A stretch of 64,000 bases of DNA from Gracilaria domingensis. Its lineage: Eukaryota > Rhodophyta > Florideophyceae > Gracilariales > Gracilariaceae. The first letter of the stretch is position 1, and every line of letters begins with the position of its first letter. Position numbers and translations under genes: made by a program. The stretch covers positions 1 to 64,000 of the forward strand of contig VCMS01000290.1 in the NCBI GenBank assembly GCA_022539475.1, read 5' to 3'. The notes below the pieces were generated by a model, which was not told the origin of the DNA, ran no database searches, and saw only the letters and a list, made by a program, of their open reading frames with translations. Positions 10,244 to 21,254 of the stretch are shown here, piece by piece.

Positions 10244-12060
10244 TTTCGGATCAATCCGAAACCGTTCTGAAACTTTATCCGAAAGGAAGTTCATTTCGGA
10301 TTTTTCGGATTGATCCGAAACCAAAGAGGCCTGCCTCACACACAAGGTGGCAAACAGCCGCACAAAGCCGGGAAAGGTTCGGAGCGCAATGTCGTTTGGT
10401 CCCATGGCTTAAGCTATATCGCCGAACGCATACCCATACCCACGCTACGCCCCGATTCAACCCATATCTGTCCACTCACACGTTCTCGAGCAAGAGAAAT
10501 CTAGATCAGTTCGCAACAATAGTCGGATCCAGTTTTAGATGCATCTCGAAGAATAAAGAAATAAGACGCACTGACATAGCTGAGAAAATGCCAAGTAATT
10601 GATTGCTTGGAACACATCTGGGAGTACAGGATGCCGCTTACATTATACCGCCCATGTAGACCAGAGAATGAGCTTGGTCTTAGAGTGGAGGAGAGAGAGG
10701 AACACATGCTAGCAATCAAAGATAAACACGAGTTGCTAACATGATTCCACCAAGCTCGCTCGAGGAATATTCCGCACCATGGCGGTTAAGCATCGCGATA
10801 GTGGTGGCCCATCAAACTCCCCCGCCAGAATGGGCCTCGGATTAACGGAGAACAGTCGCGACGTCTCCGATGAGTAGTCCATGTATGAGTTATGATGACA
10901 ATCTAGTGTCACGATGCCGTCACGAGATTGTCTTCATAACTCGCTCATCGCACACGCTGGCATTCGGCGATCAATAGAGCAGCGAAGGCTGCTACGTTTG
11001 GTCCATCTACACTACCGCAAGGTACAAGCCGCCTTTCTATCGAAGGTGGCCGTAGAGGCGATTCTGAGAAGGTTTGCGGAAGCCCACAGAACGCCGAACA
11101 TGAGAACGTCATGTTCGAAGTTCAGGAACCAGGGGCACTCCCACTTCGAGCGAGAGAGCGTCAGAGACAGGGTTGCATATTCAATGCTATTCAGAGCGTA
11201 TGGGGACAGGTCACAGTACATGTGAGCAACTACTACGTGAATTGATTCACGAATCAACCTGATGCGAAGAACGAGGAGAAAGGTCAGGAAGGAGCATTGC
11301 ATTCTGAGGGGGAAGGCAGAAAAACATGATCGGGAGGCGAGCGGTACGAATCACGTGAGATGACGTGACGTGAACATCTTGTGACGTTCTGCGGACCACA
11401 ATAAAAATTAATTTGCGTTGTTTTTCTCGGGCCAAGACTTATCTCACTAACAATGACGGACCAATTTAGTTATCTCACTGACAATGACGGACCACATTGA
11501 TATCCACACTGGTTCTGTGCGATAAGTGATGGAAGCGGCGGTGCGGGGCGAGCGGAGAGGATCAATAAGTTGCACGCCTTGACCGCCGGCAAGTCGGGCA
11601 CTCGCTGGAACGGTCGTGCATTTTATTTGGTGCCAAGCGCCGCAGGGGGCGGCGCCACTGCGCGTCCCCGCAACCCTGTCACAAACGTGGCGCGCGTTCT
11701 CTGCGCTCGCCTCGCAAGAGTTCTTCGCCGCGTAACACAGTCCCTCGAGGCGAAGCGCAACTCTTCCTACACGACTTTGCATCTCTCATATAGAGTTGCC
11801 AAATACATAATCACATAAACATAAAGTGCCGAAAAGCAAGGCTCATAGATTGCTAACCATAACGCTCATCTCTTCTACAAGAGCGTCTTTCACAACTTGC
11901 AAAAGTGGTTCTAACTTCAGTATCGAAGTAAATAAACGCATACACTTGGTTACCAAACATCTCACAGCAGTAAACTCTTAAAACCTGAGCAGCATACCAA
12001 AAACCCTGTAAGAAAAAAGATTATGGTACCTTGGAGGAAAATGGTCAAGGATTGTGAGAC
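10244..12060. other. Non-coding repeat-bearing stretch
   Basis: The palindrome TTTCGGATCAATCCGAAA (10244-10261) recurs with its centre changed at 10303-10320. At 11439-11493 a 31 bp unit (TTATCTCACT ... AATGACGGACCA) is repeated twice. At 11535-11745 lies the first copy of dispersed repeat R. The remaining sequence shows no gene that I can support; the open frames are short and lack recognisable motifs. Confidence 0.5.
11535..11745 (+). repeat. Dispersed repeat R, copy 1
   Basis: This copy shares GACCGCCGGC, CTCGCTGGAACGGT, GTGCATTTTATTTGG, the GGCGGCGCC block and CACAAACGTGGCGC with copy 2 (13668-13830, same orientation). It also matches the reverse complement of 21255-21425. It extends left through an AGCGGAGAGGATC block shared with copy 3 only. 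It is a short, GC-rich, non-coding repeat, possibly a SINE, MITE or short solo LTR. Confidence 0.65.
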
Positions 12061-12076
12061 ACAACAAACATAAAAA

Positions 12077-13615
12077 TTAAACAGATTCACCTATAAGATA
12101 ACACGCAATATCAAAAGAAGAGAGACAAATATGAAGCACAGTTAGAGTAGTTAGTAGTCCCACCATTTCTTCCCAGAACGAGTCAAGATGCATCAAGCCG
12201 ACCATTCTCCTTATATTAGCGAAGGATGCACTCTTTGTCAATATTCCAGCGATCTGTGAACTCCTTGGGATGTGCAGCAACTTCATGATGTTTTCCGCAA
12301 ACATATCTCTCACAAGCTGCATCTTCAAGTCAATGGGCTTGTTGCGACCAGAGATCTGAGGGTTCGTAGTGAGCGAAAGTGCATCAGAGCTGTCTAGTAG
12401 AGTCTCTGTGGCCTCATACCAGATCTTCTCGCTTCAAGGCTGTTTGTGTGCGAATTCCTAAAACATCTTTCGGACCCATGTGATGTCCTTTGCCCATGTA
12501 GAAAGAGCCACGTACTCTGCTTCTGGAGACGAGAGAGCAATGGCGGTCTGACGCTTCGATTTCCACATGATTGGTGCGTCGTTGACGACGATTACATACC
12601 CAGTAGTAGACTTTTGAGTCTCTATACATCGCCCCAATCGGCGTCAGCGTACGCACGAAGTAAGGCGGGAGTAATCAGAACGTTCGATTGGTAGAGGAGT
12701 CCGTAGTCTAGGGTACCAGCCACATACCTGAAGAGACGCTTGAGCAAGGAAAAGTGGCGATGGCAAGGATTTTGAAGATGCTTCGAAAGAGCCGAAACCG
12801 GGAAAGAGAGATCCGGCCTTGTAGATACAGCCATGTAGAGAGGTTCAGCAATTCCTGCCGTATAGTTATCGTGATTCACTGTAGAGAGAGCTTGCTCGTT
12901 CTCACTTGTCGGGAGTAAGTTGGCAACGGATGGGAAGGGAGACTGCACGATGTTGCATCGTTCCATCCCAAACTTCTTGAGCAGTTGAATAGCGTAGCCA
13001 TATTCCGTGACTTTTATGCCAAGCATAGAACGTTGGATACTCCAACCAATAAATGACTTAAGCTCACCATACAGCTTCACCTCAAAGGTTGCCGAAAATC
13101 GTTCCTTGAAGTATGTCAAGAGGTTTACGCTGTTGGCAGCGAAGGCGCAGTCGTCAACGACTACTGCGACAATAATGAACCGGTCTTCCTCACGGTACAT
13201 GAAGATTCGTGAGTCGAGAGCCGATTTCACGAATCCCCATGATAGAAGTGTGTCCGAAAAGAGGGAGCCTCAGATAATACTAGCTTGGACAGCACCATAA
13301 AGGGAGTTGAGTAGTTTGCAGACGTGACCCGGTTTGGCTTGGATGCCTGTGGAGTCGGCTGGCTGTTCCATGATGATTAGAAAATCCAGTTTGCTGTAAA
13401 GGTACGCGTTCGAAATGTCAGCTCCTTCCAGTATGAGGTTCTCCGCAGCTAAGACAGCCAGGAGCATACGAAGAGCTTCGTGGCAGGCAACAGAAGCGTA
13501 AGTGTTGTGTGGATCAAATTCAATGAATGGCTTCTGCTTGTTTTCGCGTAGACAGCAGCGTTCCTTCTTCACAAACTTCTTTCCAATACCATCGAGCATT
13601 CTTTTTTAAAGAAAC
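12077..13615 (-). mobile_element. Copia RT-RNase H remnant B
   Basis: Three minus-strand frames (13599-13270, 13230-12622 and 12656-12077) carry consecutive parts of Copia pol. The first has the palm region LEGADISNAYLYSKLD. The second has the YxDD-type box (VAVVVDDCAFAAN), IGWSIQRS and RNase H lead-in sequence with AYADADWG. The last carries RNase H and 3' end sequence. Gag, protease and integrase are absent. The piece is broken and clearly an old fossil. It is flanked on both sides by copies of repeat R in the same orientation, which might be its LTRs or an unrelated repeat. Confidence 0.75.
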
Positions 13616-13667
13616 AAGTATATGGCACGTAGTTCATCCCAGCTTCGCGAGGGATGAGTTTCCATGT

Positions 13668-13830
13668 CGGTCATTCGCTGGAACGGTTGTGCATTTTATT
13701 TAATGCAAAGCGCCGCAACGGGCGGCGCCAATGTGCCTTTCCGCAACGCTGTCACAAACGTGGCGCTTGTTCTCTGCGCTCGCTTCGCAAAAAATTTTTG
13801 GCGCGTAACAATAAGAGACTGTTGTTTGAA
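13668..13830 (+). repeat. Dispersed repeat R, copy 2
   Basis: It matches copy 1 from CATTCGCTGGAACGGT through CTCTGCGCTCGC with scattered differences. Directly after it comes a small palindrome, GTTTGAAATGCATCG and complement (about 13833-13857). Like copy 1 it is non-coding, and it lies just upstream of the Copia remnant B on the other side. Confidence 0.65.
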
Positions 13831-13857
13831 ATGCATCGAATTTCAAACAGCACTGCC

Positions 13858-14724
13858 TCGAGTGCCTAAAGGATATCCTGCTCACAACTTAGCGATACAG
13901 CCCAGGAAGATGCGTGAAAAATGGGGAGGAAAGTTGCTTTAGGTACAAATAGGGTGTGTATCTTTTACGCACGTGCGAAAATACAAGTGCTGCAACATGG
14001 AGTCACCCATGGTTGACATGTTTATTTAATTTAAAATTTACTGTTTTGTCAGGAAGAGCACTGCAAAGAGTAACTAACGCGTAAGAAATAAAAAACAAAC
14101 CTCAGCTGTGCTCTGGCACACTTACAGAAGTCAAGTTGAGTTATCTTTTCACACAAACGATTACTTTACTATTGCAACCGACTTCAACATATTCATCGGA
14201 AAATTAAATATGCCAGAATCTTCAGATGATAGAGACCTATAATCCAGAAAAATTTAGAGCTGTATTTTAGGACGTTTTCATCGGTAGAAAAATGTCTAAA
14301 TCTAAAGAAAACCTGCGTTTTTGAGCTGAATAGTAAAGTGGGCGACACTGTTTACCACTCTATATGTGGTACTTAGACGCAGTTCTCAATATGGTTAGAT
14401 AGAGTGCTGCAACAGCTACAAAATCGATTTGTAATATTCTTCTACAAGCGTTTTTTGCTGAGCTACGATGGTTATAAAAAATGTGCTAAAGTATACAAAC
14501 TCTACTCAAAGTGTGCTGTGCCACAGTTACGAAATCTGTGACGGATGGTACTCGTCCTACAACTTTCACATAGACTGAAATATTGTGAAAAATTACCGCT
14601 GGCGCCGAAAACACTGTGAGGTACACGTTCCTTATGAGCTGCAGGTGCTTTAATGCTTAGAAGTTTCTCCAAAAATTGTAACTTCTTGATGCTTAAAACA
14701 TCCTGAATTTACTGTTTTCCCGCA
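13858..14724. other. AT-rich non-coding stretch
   Basis: No open frame of note and no repeat longer than a few bases is seen. The sequence is AT-rich between repeat R copy 2 and the foldback repeat and may be decayed transposon sequence. Confidence 0.5.
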
Positions 14725-17230
14725 TCTCCCAGGAGCTTGCGGAAAACACCGGAAGTTGGTATTGAAAGAGCAAAATCTTGCAGTTGGTTCAGAAAGTACA
14801 ACAATGTTCGTCCAAAGGATTGGTCTTAATTTTTATTAAAAATGTGAACCTTTGTAAGTTGACAGGTTGTTCCTGTAACACTCTGGTATTCACCCTAACG
14901 TTTTGCTAAAGAAGCCTGGAACTTGACCGTATGTTCAAATTACTGTTTTCTTCCAACGAACATTTTTTTGTTCGCGAACATTTTGACATAGAACAAGCCT
15001 TATTAGACAAAGTAATTTGTCTTCATAGACATAAAGCATATAGTTTGAAAGCATGACCAGCTCTGTCCACGCCTAGAACTCAGATACGGTTTTTGAGTTC
15101 TACGGAAGAAGTATTCGCCCCTTCAAATTCTTAAAACACGCTCATGTTCGCGAATATTGGCCATGTTTGGCACGCAAACATTACGTTTCTTGTAAACTAC
15201 TTTCTTACTCTTTACTACATCTCAATAGATCTATAGCTGGCCGTTACATAGAACAAAAATTGTAGGTTATACTGCACGGCTTCTAGTAAACTTCGGGGGC
15301 TCTATTTTGTTCGTTCTTAAACTTCTGCTTTTTCGAACATTCGCAAATATTCGCATTGTTCGCGAATATTCGCGAACATTTCCAAGATCTCCTTGCCGAA
15401 TAACAATCATTTTTGGAAACCTACAATATCTAATGTGACACCTATCACGTGATTGTAACTTTATGTGACATTCGTCCAAATAAATCTACAATGTCTTACA
15501 TGCTGACGCCTGCAGCTTGCGGGAATCGCCGTTTGTTGACATAAACTAACAAGTAATTACAGACGTCAGCATGTAGGACATTGTAGATTTATTTGGACGA
15601 ATGTCACATAAAGTTACAATCACGTGATAGGTGTCACATTAGATATTGTAGGTTTCCAAAAATGATTGTTATTCGGCAAGGAGATCTTGGAAATGTTCGC
15701 GAATATTCGCGAACAATGCGAATATTTGCGAATGTTCGAAAAAGCAGAAGTTTAAGAACGAACAAAATAGAGCCCCCGAAGTTTACTAGAAGCCGTGCAG
15801 TATAACCTACAATTTTTGTTCTATGTAACGGCCAGCTATAGATCTATTGAGATGTAGTAAAGAGTAAGAAAGTAGTTTACAAGAAACGTAATGTTTGCGT
15901 GCCAAACATGGCCAATATTCGCGAACATGAGCGTGTTTTAAGAATTTGAAGGGGCGAATACTTCTTCCGTAGAACTCAAAAACCGTATCTGAGTTCTAGG
16001 CGTGGACAGTGCTGTTCATGCTTTCAAACTATATGCTTTATGTCTATGAAGACAAATTAGTTTGTCTAATAAGGCTTGTTTTATCTCAAAATGTTCGCGA
16101 ACAAAAAAATGTTCTTTGGAAGAAAACAGTAATTTGACCATACGGTCAAGTTCCAGGCTTCTTTAGCAAAAAGTTTGGGTGAATACCAGAGTGTGACAGG
16201 AACAACCTGGAGCTTGCGGCAAACACCGGAAGTTGATATTGAAAGAGCAAAATCTTGCAATTGTTTCAGAAAGTACCACAATATTCGTCCAAAGAATTGG
16301 TCTTAATTTTTATTGAAAATGTGAACCTTTGTAAGTTGACAGGTTGTTACTGTCACACTCTGGTATTCACCCAAACGTTTTGCTAAAGAAGCCTGGAACT
16401 TGACCGTATGTTCAAATTACTGTTTTCTTCCAACGAACATTTTTTTGTTCGCGAACATTTTGAGATAGAACAAGCCTTATTAGACAAAGTAATTTGTCTT
16501 CATAGACATAAAGCATATAGTTTGAAAGCATGACCAGCACTGTCCACGCCTAGAACTCAGATACCGTTTTTTACTTCTACGGAAGAAGTATTCGCCGCTT
16601 CAAATTCTTAAAAAACGCTCATGTTCGCGAATATTTGCTATGTTCGGCACGCAAACATTACGTTTCTTGTAAACTACTTTCTTACTCTTTACTACATCTC
16701 AATAGATCTATAGCTGGCCGTTACATAGAACAAAAATTGTAGGTTATACTGCACGGCTTCTAGTAAACTTCGGGGGCTCTATTTTGTTCGTTCTTAAACT
16801 TCTGCTTTTTCGAACATTTGCGAATATTCGCATTGTTCGCGAATATTTGCGAACATTTCCAAGATTCTCTTGCCGAATAAAAATCATTTTTGGAAACCTA
16901 CAATATCTAAGGTCACATTGTGACACCTCTCACGTGATTGTAACTTTATGTGACATTCGTCTAAATAAATCTACAATGTCTTACATGCTGACGTCTGTAA
17001 TTACTTGTTAGTTTATGTCAACAAACGGCGATTCCCGCAAGCTCCTGTCAACTTACAAAGGTTCACATTTTTAATAAAAATTAAGACCAATCCTTTGGAC
17101 GAACATTGTTGTACTTTTTGAAACAACTGCAAGATTTTGCTCTTTCAATATCAACTTCCGGTGTTTCCCGCAAGCTTCTGTAATTACTTGTTAGTTTATG
17201 TCAACAAACGGCGATTCCCGCAAGCTCCAG
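14725..17230. repeat. Compound foldback repeat: three units in alternating orientation
   Basis: Unit 1 (about 14728-15540, forward), unit 2 (about 15560-16220, reverse) and unit 3 (about 16211-17040, forward) are nearly identical copies of a 0.7-0.8 kb sequence. A shorter reverse piece follows to 17230. Units 1 and 2 form an inverted repeat of more than 600 bp per arm around a short spacer at about 15506-15565. The edges carry GAGCTTGCGG on the left (14731) and CCGCAAGCTC on the right (ending about 17228), with CAG outside both, a possible 3 bp target duplication. The same motif recurs at every internal unit junction. Open frames of 60-70 codons inside the arms are identical only because the DNA is. 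This looks like a non-autonomous foldback DNA transposon that inserted into or duplicated itself. Confidence 0.75.
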
Positions 17231-17480
17231 CCCAACATGACGAAGTGATGAGATTTCACAAGGTGGCACGCGTTCGAGTCGAACGGTTCGACTCGCGTTA
17301 CATTGTTGCTCATTAACGAATGGAACGATCTCGTCATCTCGAGAGATTCAGAACGGTGTCAAACCCGAGCACTTGCCCTTCACGAGTAAGGCATAAGTAG
17401 GGGGTCCACAAAATTGTTTCCCATACTCACAGCGCATCTCCATCAACACCATCCGTAGGCGCAGACACAATCTTTTCACC

Positions 17481-18488
17481 ATGGACCTTCCGCTCGTAGC
17501 AATAGCTGTACTGAGCATGATTTCTATCTCTTTGCTCCCGTTGGCGTCGTCAGTGACTACCAGCTTGGCTCTTATCATCGTCGTTGCTTTGTTTCGGGCA
17601 GTCACCCATCAACTATATGGGAAACCAGATGTTCTGCGCCGGCTGCGAATACGGATGTTTCATGGCATGACGGTCGGAGTGATGGTGGAGATGGTGATTA
17701 AGGCAGCGCTCACTTGGGCTGTTTTGTACATGCTCATGACATCTCTTCTCGGAATGAAGATTCCGAATGATGGCAAGATATCTGAGATCTTCGAACATGG
17801 TTCTCGTACGGTACAGAACTACGTACATGATCATCCTATAGACGAATGGGGTGGGGGAACACTCTTCGTGGGAGCGTACTTTCTGCCACAACTGTTTATC
17901 ACGTTGATCACGCCGTGGGTGCTGACATTGGATTACTGTCAATTAACGTTGATCCACAGTCGTGTGGAAGAAGTCACTCGTGAGATGTTGGTAAGGGATA
18001 TCACTGCATATGGCGCGGTTGGCGCGATTGGGATGCGAACATTTTACATCTTCCTATGGTGGATGGTGGATTTGCTTTTCAATCGCGTCAATGACACGCG
18101 CATCACAATCTGGACACTGAGAAAAACTGCTCTGGACGTGCTGCTAACGCTCATCACGTCCGCTGTGCTCATAGTTTGCCAATTGGCTGTGTGTATGGGC
18201 GTGGCGGAACGCGACGTGCTCAACAAGAAAGGCAGAATGTGGATCGCGGTGGCGTACTGCGCAGCTGTGTCGCTGCCGTTCTACTACGGAAAGCTTTTTC
18301 TTGCTGCGACGATGAGCCACGCGTACAACTACTCTTCGGAACTGTTTTGGAAGTCGCTGGCGACGGTTTTCGCCTTCGGTTTCCTGGAGAACATGAGACG
18401 CAGATACCTCCGTCTGCTGTGCGTTGCTCGGCAACAGGATGCTGAATTCTTGATGCTGCCTGTCCAGTTCAGCGCCAAAGTAGCCTGA
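17481..18488 (+). CDS. Orphan polytopic membrane protein
   Basis: This is a single open frame of 335 codons starting at an ATG preceded by CTTTTCACC. I do not recognise the family. Hydrophobic segments are visible at about residues 5-40 (probably two), 62-92, 122-150, 170-205, 220-250, 258-280 and 292-310, so six to eight membrane passes are likely. Between the third and fourth segments is a soluble loop with an NYVHDHPIDEW stretch that could bind metal, but this is speculative. A TWxLRK block (residues about 208-214) lies between segments. The C-terminus is basic (MRRRYLRLL) followed by a short tail. The gene lies on its own strand between the foldback repeat and the sulfotransferase gene. 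A host gene is the simplest reading; membership in a lineage-specific family is likely. Confidence 0.65.
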   Translation: MDLPLVAIAVLSMISISLLPLASSVTTSLALIIVVALFRAVTHQLYGKPDVLRRLRIRMFHGMTVGVMVEMVIKAALTWAVLYMLMTSLLGMKIPNDGKISEIFEHGSRTVQNYVHDHPIDEWGGGTLFVGAYFLPQLFITLITPWVLTLDYCQLTLIHSRVEEVTREMLVRDITAYGAVGAIGMRTFYIFLWWMVDLLFNRVNDTRITIWTLRKTALDVLLTLITSAVLIVCQLAVCMGVAERDVLNKKGRMWIAVAYCAAVSLPFYYGKLFLAATMSHAYNYSSELFWKSLATVFAFGFLENMRRRYLRLLCVARQQDAEFLMLPVQFSAKVA

Positions 18489-19047
18489 TACATGTGTCTC
18501 AATGACACAGGTGTCTCTAGCTGTACAGAAAGAAAAGAGGTAAAGTGGTGCGGCCAGCATCGAGCAGCAACAAGAACGCCAGAAATGATTGCCGCTGCAG
18601 AGCTACCGAAATCGATGTCCGCGGCGTTTTCGTGCGGACGGTGGAAAAGTTTGCGCAACTCGCCGACAAGACGCTGTTCTCAGGACACGGTGTCCAGAAG
18701 GCACACGTCAATTATAAAATAATTCTGATGACTTTTGAACTGCGCCACGTATCGCCTTGAGCGTACATTGCAGTCCGCCTGAAAAAAAAACAAATATTGT
18801 TGCGATTAGACCAGTTTTTAATAACCATTTTTACTATTTTGGTTGGCGCAATCAAACGAGTGCAGCGAATGAAAGCTGTTTTGGAACGCTTCGACAAACT
18901 GGTGCATGAATCTTATGACTTTGCTAAAGGTGTGGAGACGGAGATCTTGAAGGCATCTCACACGAGTGAATCGGCGTCTCAAATTGTATCCACCCTGGCC
19001 TTCTCGCAAGTGCCGCATCGCCTCTGTGTGACCAATCGCTGCAAAAC
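18489..19047. other. Intergenic region between convergent genes
   Basis: This 559 bp stretch separates the 3' ends of the orphan membrane protein gene (+) and the sulfotransferase gene (-). It contains an A9 run at about 18782-18790. I see no gene; the open frames are short and featureless. Both 3' untranslated regions should lie here. Confidence 0.6.
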
Positions 19048-19998
19048 TCAGGAGCGAGATTCTGAGCCGCTGCCGAAATTGAATTCCAACCCGCTTCCGG
19101 CCATGCGCCGGGCGTAGATTTCGTCAAAGGCTGCGTTCTGAGCCGGCGTGAACTGCTCGGACCAGGACCCGATCTTGGCCTTGCGGAAGAAGCCGCCCAA
19201 CTCCTTGATCTCGTGCAAGTTGCTAAAACCGGTTTCCCGCATCTCCTTAAACGCCGTCTTTTCACGGATTTTCTCCGCAACCTCAGGTTTGAGAGGATGA
19301 CCTACGAATCGGGCCAGACGCTCCACCTGCGGCACGAAGTCGCAGATTAAGTCTTCGTACGTCAGGAACAGAATGTTATCGGATGTGCGACTGGCATTCC
19401 ACCAGCTCAGCACGTGATCGAACCAGTCGCCACGTTGCACTTGTCCGCCAAGGAAGCTCTCGAGCCAGTCTTCCCAGGAGCCTGAGTAACCACCCGCCCA
19501 GGACTTGTTGCGCTCGAAGAAGTAGTAAGAAACGGCAACGTCCTTTGGATTGCGCGCTATGTAGATGTATCGACAAGGGTTGTCGGCAGGCACGCCACCG
19601 ACCGCCATTTTATAACCCATATGCGACTTGAAGATACGCGGAGGCGGGAAAGCGTCCAACTCGGCCGCACTTCGAGGGTACGTGAAGGAACTTGCAACCC
19701 AGTGTACGCAGTTACGGAGCGTCGCGTCTTCAGGCGTTTCCCCATTGTTGACGATGAGCACCAAAATATATGATAGCCAGGTCGAGCCGGACTTTGGGAA
19801 GGAGGTGAAGCAGATGTCGCCCGGTCGGGTTTTGATACTTCGTGACATAGCATAGCGCTTCGGTGTGATATAAGGTGGCATCATGACGTCATCGAGCAGC
19901 CGATACTTGTACCCGTTCTTGCCGATCTCGATTCCCTCCATGTCCTCGGCGTGTACCTCGTCTCGGTACTCGCCGATCAAGTAGTCCTTCGAAGCCAT
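19048..19998 (-). CDS. Cytosolic-type (SULT-like) sulfotransferase
   Basis: The enzyme is predicted to transfer sulfate from PAPS to a hydroxyl or amine of a small molecule in the cytosol. The 316-residue length fits the Sulfotransfer_1 family. The PAPS 5'-phosphosulfate loop TSFPKSGSTWL lies at residues 65-75. The catalytic His is probably H126 in IFKSHMGYK. The 3'-phosphate-binding block IARNPKDVAVSYYF (residues 147-160) has the expected Arg and Ser. WxDWLxSFLxG and a C-terminal RKAKIGSW (the variant of the RKGxxGDW motif, near residue 275) complete the fold. No signal peptide or membrane segment is present. The ATG is well placed: on its strand a CCAAT-like ATTGG and a TATATAAGG lie about 110 bp upstream. 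The substrate cannot be told. Flavin monooxygenase and methyltransferase genes lie to its right. Confidence 0.92.
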   Translation of the reverse strand: MASKDYLIGEYRDEVHAEDMEGIEIGKNGYKYRLLDDVMMPPYITPKRYAMSRSIKTRPGDICFTSFPKSGSTWLSYILVLIVNNGETPEDATLRNCVHWVASSFTYPRSAAELDAFPPPRIFKSHMGYKMAVGGVPADNPCRYIYIARNPKDVAVSYYFFERNKSWAGGYSGSWEDWLESFLGGQVQRGDWFDHVLSWWNASRTSDNILFLTYEDLICDFVPQVERLARFVGHPLKPEVAEKIREKTAFKEMRETGFSNLHEIKELGGFFRKAKIGSWSEQFTPAQNAAFDEIYARRMAGSGLEFNFGSGSESRS

Positions 19999-20106
19999 TT
20001 CAAAACCAATGTGTTAGCAGTCTTTTGCGTTCGTTCCGCTGGCGAACTTCCTCAGTCGAGCCGAGCTCACAGAAAGTAAATCTGTTCAGGTTATTGTGGA
20101 TAGCAC

Positions 20107-20121
20107 CTTATATACTCCAAT
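20107..20121 (-). promoter_or_regulatory. Putative TATA and CCAAT elements of the sulfotransferase gene
   Basis: On the minus strand the sequence reads ATTGG-AG-TATATAAGG, ending about 109 bp before the ATG. A canonical TATA box immediately next to an inverted CCAAT box upstream of a clear gene start is a plausible core promoter. It has not been tested, and the spacing between the two boxes is unusually tight. Confidence 0.45.
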
Positions 20122-21254
20122 GAAGCAAGTTTCATAAACGTTTGTTCTTTGCGTAAGGAGTCCAGAAAGGTCGCGCAACCTCGTGGACACAGCCCTCGTC
20201 GGGAAAATCTCCGCTAGACCGTGTCCTAATCGCAAAACAGACACGTGCAACAACAGTAAGTTTAGATTCGTGATTCTCGCAAATCTACATCCAACTCTCG
20301 TGAGTCCAAATAACCATGAACTTTCGCGATCGATAAGGCAAACTCCGATCGCGTATCTGTTGATGGCTACTTAGTGTAGACACTTTAATAAGAGCGAGAT
20401 TCTATGCGGATTCAGACGCAGTTCCATAGGTGGAACACGTAGGTAGTTCTGTACGCATATGCACGAAGAATTGTCCAAGGGCAACCCACAGAGCGGAACA
20501 ATCCTCTGCATTCGCTTGAGCCAGGCTTATTATGATAATAAAATACCCACACACAGCAGCAATCTGCTGGTGTCCGAAGGCATCCTCTTGAGTTCCTTCG
20601 TCAACAGCCGTTCTTCTTGCCTACTGCGACTGGGAGCGAATACGCGCGACCAGTACTCTCCTGTTCCCTGTCTTGACCAACAATATCCGATCATAATTGT
20701 CGCGTACAGGCAATCGTACGAGAAAGGGATTAGATCTCTTGTAGATAACGTTAGTTGCAGACATCTAACCTCGCTCGGTCTTGCCGAGTCAGCATCGATG
20801 GCGCAAGTTCACAAATATTGAGACATGTGAGAGTTGGATCAATCCAAATTGATTCAGAGCGTAGTGCAATTGCTCTACCGTGGAATCAGGACTAAGTGTG
20901 ATGAAGTCTACAGAGTGGAAGGCAAAGCTGCTTACCCTTTATCAGTATTGAAAGCTCCGAGATATGAGAATCGAGCAATCACAAGAGCGGCGAACCTGTT
21001 TTGATAGAGTAACACAATGAGGTTGCATAAACTTTTACATTCTCCACTGGAGGGAAGGAGGTCCTCCTTCTGACGCTCCATTATAACAATTACATATCTT
21101 CGACTGTCTTGAGAGATCTGCGACTATCCTACACGCTATCAAATGTTGGACTGCTTTCTGCGTTCCAGGGTAAAACTCGCGCAATATTTGTTGAATTCAA
21201 TCTGCTTTGAATATTCGAGTACTACCGAAGATATTGATACTGTCGACTTTAGTG

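Noticed and set aside
9581-10254. Minus-strand Pro/Ser/Leu-rich frames
   Set aside because: Explained by the purine-rich minisatellite on the plus strand; no conserved features.
10914-11225. 103-codon plus-strand frame
   Set aside because: No motif, no neighbouring gene and it lies among repeats.
15267-15805. Identical 70-codon frames on opposite strands
   Set aside because: They are mirror images because they lie in inverted repeat arms; the third unit has a changed version and there is no protein motif.
14725-17230. CRISPR-like or satellite array
   Set aside because: The units are long, few and inverted, with no regular short repeat-spacer pattern; a foldback element fits better.
20836-20895. 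tRNA-like words (GGTAGAGCA and a T-arm-like hairpin) on the minus strand
   Set aside because: No acceptor stem pairs and the D-arm is incomplete; a cloverleaf cannot be formed by eye.
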